NCBI RefSeq assembly: GCF_900113695.1
Contig: NZ_FOQH01000015.1
Coordinates: forward strand, 30,234-94,233
Length of the DNA: 64,000 nucleotides
Direction of reading: 5' to 3'
From: Albimonas pacifica
Lineage (GTDB): Bacteria; Pseudomonadota; Alphaproteobacteria; Rhodobacterales; Rhodobacteraceae
Numbering within the stretch: the first letter of the stretch is position 1; each line of letters opens with the position of its first letter. The position numbers and the translations under genes were made by a program. This document shows, piece by piece, positions 59,680-64,000 of the stretch. A model generated the notes under the pieces. It did no database searches. It was not told where the DNA came from and saw nothing but the letters and a program-made list of their open reading frames with translations.

Positions 59680-60537
59680 TCAGGTTCCGCAGGTCCAGGT
59701 CCCGCGGAAGCCGGCCTCCAGCCCCTGGTCGAGCTGGAAGACCAGTTCGGCGTCGGCGCGCCAGTCGGCCTCCTCGCCCAGCGGCGCGACCTCCATGCGG
59801 ACGCCCTCGGCCTGCCAGACGCCGCCCGTCGTGCCCGCCTCGGCGCCGGCCTCCAGCGCCACCAGCACGCCGTTGAGCTTCATCGCGCCGGCGCCGTCCG
59901 CGGTCCAGAGGATCGGGTCGATGCGCCTGCTGGTGCGGAACGCGCAGCCGCCGGAGGGGGCGAGGCCGGTCTCGCGCGCCTCCTCCCGGCTGAGCGGCGC
60001 GGGATCGAGGGCCGCGAGGTTCACCCGCGACAGCGCCTCGTCCACCGTGCCTGGGGTCGGGGCGGGATCGCGGTAGCGCTCGGCCCGGACTTCGCCGGCG
60101 TCGACCGCGGCGATCAGGTAGCGCATCTCGGCGATCTCGCGCCGCTGGGCGGCGATGATCTGGTCGGCGAGCTTGCGCACGCGGGCGTCCTCGATCCCCG
60201 CCCGCTCGGAGGTCATCACGGCGATGGAGTGGTGGGGGATCATGGCGCGCATGTAGCTTTCGCCATCGACCGTCGCCTGGCTGCGCACCAGCCACAGGGA
60301 GGCCGCGAAGACCACCGCCGCGCCGGCGAAGATGCCGAGGTTGGCGGCGCGGCTGGGATACATGCCCAGCATCCATGCCAGCATGACGATCGCCATCGTC
60401 GCGCCCATCAGCAGGGCCATCCAGGCGCGGGTCTCGGACCAGAAGACATGTTCCAGCGCGTAGGTGTTGAGGTACATCAACCCGAACATCACCACGGTGG
60501 AGGTGGCGATCATGGCGAAGAATCTGCCGTAGTTCAT
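59680..60537 (-). CDS. DUF305 protein with N-terminal membrane domain
   Basis: A 285-residue protein: three transmembrane helices at about 5-25, 38-58 and 66-84, then a ferritin-like DUF305 domain with the diagnostic MIPHHSIAVM (H102, H103), a KLADQIIAAQRREIAEM helix, and a C-terminal soluble domain with two cysteines. DUF305 proteins are often found in copper-resistance neighbourhoods, in line with the DUF411 gene two genes away. The ATG follows GGAAAGG. Unlike single-domain DUF305 proteins it carries an extra C-terminal domain of about 130 residues of unknown role. Confidence 0.88.
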   Translation of the reverse strand: MNYGRFFAMIATSTVVMFGLMYLNTYALEHVFWSETRAWMALLMGATMAIVMLAWMLGMYPSRAANLGIFAGAAVVFAASLWLVRSQATVDGESYMRAMIPHHSIAVMTSERAGIEDARVRKLADQIIAAQRREIAEMRYLIAAVDAGEVRAERYRDPAPTPGTVDEALSRVNLAALDPAPLSREEARETGLAPSGGCAFRTSRRIDPILWTADGAGAMKLNGVLVALEAGAEAGTTGGVWQAEGVRMEVAPLGEEADWRADAELVFQLDQGLEAGFRGTWTCGT

Positions 60538-60992
60538 GGCGGATCACCTTTCCGTTCGTCCTTGCGGGGCGGGCCGCGCGGGGCGGCCCCTGCCTGTCGA
60601 GGTGGTCCGGAATCGCAATCCGTCGAAGGCGGGCGCCGGAGTCCCGCATCGGCCCGGGGGCGCGGCAGGTCCGCGGCGCCGGCGCTCGGACCGGGATCGT
60701 CGCGCCGGCCGGGACGACCGGCGCGTCGCGGGCCCCGCCCGAGGCGCGGCGCAGGACGACCGGACGGCGGCATGCCGCGGCCCCGCCTCGCGCCATGCGC
60801 GGCGAGCCGCGTTCTCCTCAAGTCGGAGCGGAGGCCGGTCGCCCCAGGCGCAGGCGGGCGGATCGGGAGCCAGGCCGACGACGGAGGGTCCCGCGACGGC
60901 GGTCGCCTGGCTCGGTCCGTCCTCCGCGTCGCGCGGGGCGCCGGACATGCGGAGCAAGCGGCGCGGAGGTCTGACGCCGCTGAAATCGCGGC
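60538..60992. other. Gene-free gap before the prophage junction
   Basis: About 455 GC-rich bases with no convincing gene. Frames that remain open give Arg/Gly/Pro-rich peptides on all strands. The DUF305 promoter should be at the left. A small hairpin (CGCCGC, 7-base loop, GCGGCG) lies at 60975-60993, touching the tRNA fragment. Confidence 0.5.
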
Positions 60993-61034
60993 GCCGGTCG
61001 AGGGGCTCGAACCCCCGACCCCCTGATTACAAAT
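60993..61034 (-). other. 3' fragment of tRNA-Thr(UGU): prophage attachment site
   Basis: Read on the minus strand this is a tRNA from the anticodon loop to the acceptor end: GATTTGTAATC (loop with anticodon UGU), a variable region, a T-arm with loop TTCGAGC, and the acceptor strand GACCGGC. The 5' half of a tRNA is missing: upstream of the anticodon loop the sequence is unrelated. Phage-type genes begin directly on that side. This is what remains when a phage integrates into a tRNA gene, carrying its own copy of the 3' end. The restored full tRNA gene should be at the other prophage end, beyond base 64000. Confidence 0.8.
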
Positions 61035-61176
61035 CGGCCTGAAATCGTGCGTTTTCAGTGGTTGTTCCGGATGTTCCGCAGGCGTTCACGGCACCGGAAA
61101 TCAATGACTTAGGGCGACTTTCGGAACGGCAGGGTGACCGTCGTGGCAACCGGCGACTCGCCGCCCAGAACGACGA

Positions 61177-61205
61177 AAGGCCCGCGCCTCCCCAGCGCGG
61201 ACCTT
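61177..61205 (-). terminator. Terminator of prophage lysis operon
   Basis: An 11-bp stem (AAGGCCCGCGC and GCGCGGACCTT, one G-U pair in RNA) with a 7-base loop follows the last phage gene by about 25 bases on the minus strand and is continued by TTCGTCGTT. Confidence 0.65.
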
Positions 61206-61228
61206 GGCACGTCAGGAACTGGAAGCGC

Positions 61229-61690
61229 TCAGCTCGCCGGCAGGCGCTTCGCCAGCTCCGCCTTCACCCGCGCCTCCAGCGCCTCGGGCGTGGCCCCCAG
61301 CCGCTTCACGGCGTCGGGCACCGTGTCGCGCAGGTAGGCGACGCCGTCGTTGATCGCCGGGCTGCCCGTGTCGAGGGTGAGGCGCCCCGCGTAGCGCTGG
61401 ACGATCAGCGCAGCGGCCCGGTCGGCCGCCCCGTCCAGCGTGGCCCGGGCCTCGGCCGAGAGGGCGATCCCGGTCCAGCGGCGCAGCGCCCAGCCGGCGA
61501 GGCCCACCAGCACGGCGCCGAGGCCCGCGACCACCTCGCCCACGAGCGGCGAGAGGTCGACGCCTCCGCCCTCCGCCGCCAGCAGCGGAAAGGCGACGAG
61601 GCACAGCGCGACGGCGACCGCGAGGGTGCGGCCGAGCATGCCGAGCACGGCGCGAGCCATGCCCGCGCCGGTGATGACGATGATCTTCAT
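61229..61690 (-). CDS. Probable phage holin (LLH-like) membrane protein
   Basis: A 153-residue protein with two hydrophobic segments, at about 12-38 and 50-67, followed by a charged helical C-terminus (LSAEARATLDGAADRAAALI). Size, topology and place next to the endolysin suggest a holin of the LLH family, which would permeabilise the inner membrane to release the muramidase. ATG 61690 follows AGGAG. Last gene of the minus-strand cassette. Identification as holin is by topology and position; it could also be a membrane-anchored tail protein. Confidence 0.65.
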   Translation of the reverse strand: MKIIVITGAGMARAVLGMLGRTLAVAVALCLVAFPLLAAEGGGVDLSPLVGEVVAGLGAVLVGLAGWALRRWTGIALSAEARATLDGAADRAAALIVQRYAGRLTLDTGSPAINDGVAYLRDTVPDAVKRLGATPEALEARVKAELAKRLPAS

Positions 61691-61703
61691 GATGATGCTC
61701 CTG

Positions 61704-62078
61704 TCAGGCGGGGAAATCCGGGAGCTCGACGGTCTGACCGGCGAGCGCGTGCGTGCAGTCCCCGAGGAACTGGATCCGTCCCTCCCGCACGTACGAATGA
61801 CAGACGAAGGACGTGCGGCGGTCGGCGAGCATCGCCTCGCGCTCGCCGGCAGTCCGCTCGAGGAGGGCGTCCCACTCTTCGTCGCTCAGATCGTCGCGGG
61901 TGCCGCGCACCAGGATCGACGGCGAGAAGGTCGGCCGGTCCCCGTCGCCATTGAAGTCCCAGCGCGGCCGCGCGAGGCCCGCCCCGACGGTGACCTGGTG
62001 CGCCTCGCCACAACCGGGACACCAGAATGCGACGCGGCCTCCCTCCAACCGGCGCATCTTCGCTCCGAACGCCGACAT
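61704..62078 (-). CDS. Phage protein, DUF6527-like zinc-ribbon type
   Basis: A 124-residue protein. After ATG 62078 (GGAGGA upstream) it has FWCPGCGEAHQV as one zinc knuckle, a WDFNGDGDRPTFSPSI segment, and a FVCHSYVREGRIQFLGDCTHAL region with further Cys and His. This pattern is common in small proteins of prophage lysis or morphogenesis regions grouped as DUF6527. Function unknown. It lies between endolysin and holin-like genes. Confidence 0.7.
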   Translation of the reverse strand: MSAFGAKMRRLEGGRVAFWCPGCGEAHQVTVGAGLARPRWDFNGDGDRPTFSPSILVRGTRDDLSDEEWDALLERTAGEREAMLADRRTSFVCHSYVREGRIQFLGDCTHALAGQTVELPDFPA

Positions 62079-62092
62079 GGGCAGTCCTCCTC

Positions 62093-62944
62093 TCAGGCGT
62101 CCACGGCCGCGGGAAAACCCCTCTGCGCCTGCAGCGCGGCGGCGAGGGCGACGTAGGTTCGGGCCTGCATGCGGGTCTTGATGCGGGGGTCGCCGACGGC
62201 CTGGGCGAAGGCCTGCAGCGCGGCGAGCGTCAGGGGCCCGACCTTCCCGTCGGCCGGGCCGCAGTCGAAGCCTAGCTCGTTGAGGGTGATCTGCCCCTCG
62301 CGAGGCGTGTCGATCTTGCCGACGATGCCGTTGTCGATCTCCGGCGCCGAGATCGAGCCCGCGAAGCGCGCCCATGCGTCGGCCATCTTCTCATCATAGC
62401 GGTTCACGCGATAGTTCGGCCCGTTGTAGGCGTGGGCGAAGGCGGCCCAGTCCCGCCGCTGGAGGGCCCGCAGCGCCGCCGGGTTGGCTCGCACGAAGCC
62501 TACGAAGGCGGCGAGCTGCTGCGCCTCGCTCTCGCACATGGCAGCGACGAAGGCCTCGACGCTCGGCCAGCCGCAGACCTGCGCGTTGAAGCCCATGATC
62601 TGGAACCGGCCCCAGCTGGCGGAGCGCAGCGCCGCGATCGGAGCCAGGTTGTATGCCTCCTCGAGGCGCAAGTACTGGGCGTCGCCTGGCGCGCCGTAGC
62701 CGCCCGGCGGGCCCGAGATGCGCGGATGACCCGCCGTGAACTGGTCGCCGGTCTCGCGTGCGAAGACGTGCCGCTCGAAGAGGATCGGCGGACGGCCCGA
62801 GGGCAGGAAGGCCGCGTTGCGCGACTCGACCTCGGCGACGGCTTGGATCGCGGCGAGCTCGCAGCCGATCTCGTCGGCCGCCTCCTGGTAGGGGCCGAGG
62901 CCGGAGATGCGGCGGGCGGCGCCGCGGAAGCCGGAAGGGATCAT
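62093..62944 (-). CDS. Phage endolysin, N-acetylmuramidase type
   Basis: A 283-residue soluble enzyme. Residues 10-190 are an N-acetylmuramidase (DUF3380) domain with an EIGCELAAIQAVAEVES start containing the likely catalytic glutamate, PILFERHVFAR, ASWGRFQIMGFN and the AYNGPNY signature. Residues 205-270 look like a peptidoglycan-binding domain (ITLNELGFDCGPADGKVGPL). It cleaves the glycan chain of peptidoglycan at the end of the phage cycle. No signal peptide, so it depends on a holin, such as the protein at 61229-61690. Confidence 0.9.
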   Translation of the reverse strand: MIPSGFRGAARRISGLGPYQEAADEIGCELAAIQAVAEVESRNAAFLPSGRPPILFERHVFARETGDQFTAGHPRISGPPGGYGAPGDAQYLRLEEAYNLAPIAALRSASWGRFQIMGFNAQVCGWPSVEAFVAAMCESEAQQLAAFVGFVRANPAALRALQRRDWAAFAHAYNGPNYRVNRYDEKMADAWARFAGSISAPEIDNGIVGKIDTPREGQITLNELGFDCGPADGKVGPLTLAALQAFAQAVGDPRIKTRMQARTYVALAAALQAQRGFPAAVDA

Positions 62945-63076
62945 GCGGACGTCCGCCGCCGGCTTTCCCGGGGCGGTCCCTTGCTGTTTAGAGGGGGGTG
63001 GCGGGCGGAGTGGAGGAACTCGCCCCCAAACCCATGACCCGCCGTGGAAATCACCCGGCGGGCTCGCCGGAGGAAC

Positions 63077-63439
63077 TCAGTCGGTAGAGCGCGACGCGAG
63101 GGCCACCTGGATCACAGCGCGCAGCTCGCGGACATCCTCGCGAAGGTCGTCCCGCAAGGCCTCGTCGCTGGAGCGCAGATCGGTCGCGATCTGGTCGAGC
63201 TTGGCCCAGACGCGCCGGCGACTTTCCTCGCCGGCCTTCCGGTCGGACGCCAGCTCGCTCCGCAAAGCGGTGATCTCGCCCTGCATCCTGACGAGGGCGC
63301 CGGTCGGCCCGTCGATCGACTCGAGTCGCCGCGACAGCCGGCCATAGCCGATCAGCGCGGCGGCGGCCGTCGCGATGACGGCCCACCACTCGCGTACGGC
63401 CTGCGCGATCTGCGGGTCCGGGGTCCCGTCCGATGGCAT
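63077..63439 (-). CDS. Phage protein with one membrane helix and coiled coil
   Basis: A 120-residue protein. The ATG at 63439 is preferred over a GTG two codons upstream because AGGAGG is seven bases before it. A transmembrane helix (WWAVIATAAAALIGYG) at about 18-36 is followed by an extended charged helix (about 45-112, with heptad-like Leu/Ile spacing). This shape is shared by hemolysin XhlA-like and spanin-like proteins of lysis cassettes. It stands between a structural-type gene and the endolysin. The exact role is not known. Confidence 0.7.
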   Translation of the reverse strand: MPSDGTPDPQIAQAVREWWAVIATAAAALIGYGRLSRRLESIDGPTGALVRMQGEITALRSELASDRKAGEESRRRVWAKLDQIATDLRSSDEALRDDLREDVRELRAVIQVALASRSTD

Positions 63440-63451
63440 GTGCACCCCTCC

Positions 63452-63760
63452 TCAGGTCAGGTTGCCGGCCCGGACCTCGATCCGGAACTCGTCGAGCATC
63501 TGCGGTTCGCCGGCGAGGGTCAGCCAGGTCTGCACCCGCCACAGGCCGAGGGTCAGGTCGCCGGGCGCGAAGGCCGCATGGATCGTGTAGTCGTCGCCGA
63601 GGCTGGCGACGGCCGCCACGAGGTCGCCGCCGGCGCCGAGGCGCACCGCAGACGCGGTGGGCGAGCCGGCGCTGATGTCGAGGGCGCTGCCCGCCTCGTC
63701 GACGACGGGGACGGCCCAGGCGTAGGCCTCGCCCTCGGTGATCTCGACGATGTCGGTCAT
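63452..63760 (-). CDS. Small phage protein, unknown
   Basis: A 102-residue mostly beta-stranded protein (EITEGEAYAWAVPVVDEAG, a TLGLWRVQTWLTLAG block) with no cysteine. ATG 63760 follows GGAGG, and the start overlaps the stop of the upstream gene by ATGA. Shape and place suggest a small tail- or baseplate-associated protein, but I recognise no family. It may bind the peptide product of its overlapping neighbour. Confidence 0.65.
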   Translation of the reverse strand: MTDIVEITEGEAYAWAVPVVDEAGSALDISAGSPTASAVRLGAGGDLVAAVASLGDDYTIHAAFAPGDLTLGLWRVQTWLTLAGEPQMLDEFRIEVRAGNLT

Positions 63761-64000
63761 GTCCAGATGGCCTCCGGTCGGGTCTGCCGCGTGCGCCAGG
63801 CGGCGGCGGGTCTGCTGGCACGGACGCGCCAGGGAGCGGCTGATCGGGCGGCCCGGTCGCGCCAGACGCCCAGGACGATGCGGTCGGGGTCGAAGCCTGT
63901 GACTGGCCCGGCCGGCCAGATCGCGACGACCTCATAGGGGGGCGTGCCGCCGGTCGGCGCGAGCGTGCCGATCAGGGTTTCGCCGGCGTCGTGCTCGACG
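63757..64000 (-). CDS. Phage protein, C-terminal part (runs off the window)
   Basis: An 80-residue C-terminal part can be read from the window edge to the TGA at 63757-63759. It includes ETLIGTLAPTGG, the PYEVVAIWPAGPVTGFDPDR stretch and GVWRDRAARSA, then an Arg/Ala-rich tail. Mostly beta, tail-protein-like, no family recognised. It overlaps the next gene by four bases, so the cassette is one operon that continues beyond the right edge. Confidence 0.6.
   Translation of the reverse strand, partial: VEHDAGETLIGTLAPTGGTPPYEVVAIWPAGPVTGFDPDRIVLGVWRDRAARSAAPWRVRASRPAAAWRTRQTRPEAIWT

Noticed and set aside
60536..61042. Small gene between DUF305 and the prophage
   Set aside because: Frames open here differ in every direction, have no ribosome site, give Arg/Gly/Pro-rich peptides and one would run into the tRNA fragment.
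60993..61070. Complete tRNA gene
   Set aside because: Only the part from the anticodon loop to the acceptor 3' strand is present; no matching 5' acceptor strand or D-arm exists on the upstream side.
63075..63090. tRNA D-arm-like sequence ACTCAGTCGGTAGAGC on the plus strand
   Set aside because: No anticodon arm, T-arm or acceptor stem follows in register, and the opposite strand is the C-terminal coding end of a phage gene. Resemblance is accidental, and orientation is opposite to that expected for the restored tRNA-Thr.

Overview
The window is very GC-rich, densely coded chromosomal DNA of an alphaproteobacterium, most likely a Rhodobacterales (Roseobacter/Paracoccaceae-type) species. The grounds are the base composition, the abundance of TRAP and dipeptide-type ABC importers, an ArsR-ArsC fusion followed by an arsenic GAPDH and ArsJ, and the acs/actP locus. 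The genus cannot be fixed from sequence reading alone. I see no insertion sequence, CRISPR array or rRNA.

Layout. (1) 1-184: end of a 2-hydroxyacid dehydrogenase. (2) 270-9066, plus strand: a complete dipeptide-type ABC importer interleaved with two different amidohydrolases, closed by a perfect palindromic terminator. (3) 9307-16788: a second dipeptide-type importer on the minus strand with one fused double ATPase, a divergent membrane protein plus LysR pair, and an FAH-family hydrolase. (4) 16905-20699: a 1264-residue KAP-family P-loop NTPase. (5) 20977-26973: TRAP importer 1 in the order Q-M-P, then a MalT/LuxR-type regulator broken by one frameshift. (6) 27070-35139: TRAP importer 2 with two tandem binding proteins, tartrate dehydrogenase and glycerate kinase on the minus strand, with a divergent GntR regulator and a perfect operator-like palindrome. 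(7) 35285-38450: arsenic operon (ArsR-ArsC fusion, GAPDH, ArsJ). (8) 38455-42008: a PAS-GGDEF-EAL protein and a YghU-like glutathione transferase, both minus strand. (9) 42563-52521, minus strand: acetate locus with acs, a dedicated adk, DUF4212 plus symporter, a cNMP/CBS/DUF294 protein, a small membrane protein, a lone receiver, and a degenerate histidine kinase fused to a DEDDh exonuclease. (10) 53047-57859: quinone oxidoreductase, Baeyer-Villiger-type monooxygenase, an unknown protein and an SDR. (11) 57906-60537: a DUF411 gene behind a CueR-type promoter, an RTX-repeat protein and a DUF305 membrane protein. (12) 60993 to the right edge: one end of a prophage, bounded by a 3' fragment of tRNA-Thr(UGU) and carrying a lysis cassette.

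How parts work together. TRAP importer 2 with TtuC and the glycerate kinase outlines uptake of a tartrate-like acid and its conversion to phosphoglycerate. In the acetate locus the symporter brings acetate in, Acs activates it and releases AMP, and Adk recycles that AMP. The downstream regulatory block (DUF294 protein, receiver, kinase-like exonuclease) has no obvious classical phosphotransfer and is the least understood part of the window. The arsenic operon pairs reductase-type chemistry with the GAPDH/ArsJ route of arsenate disposal.
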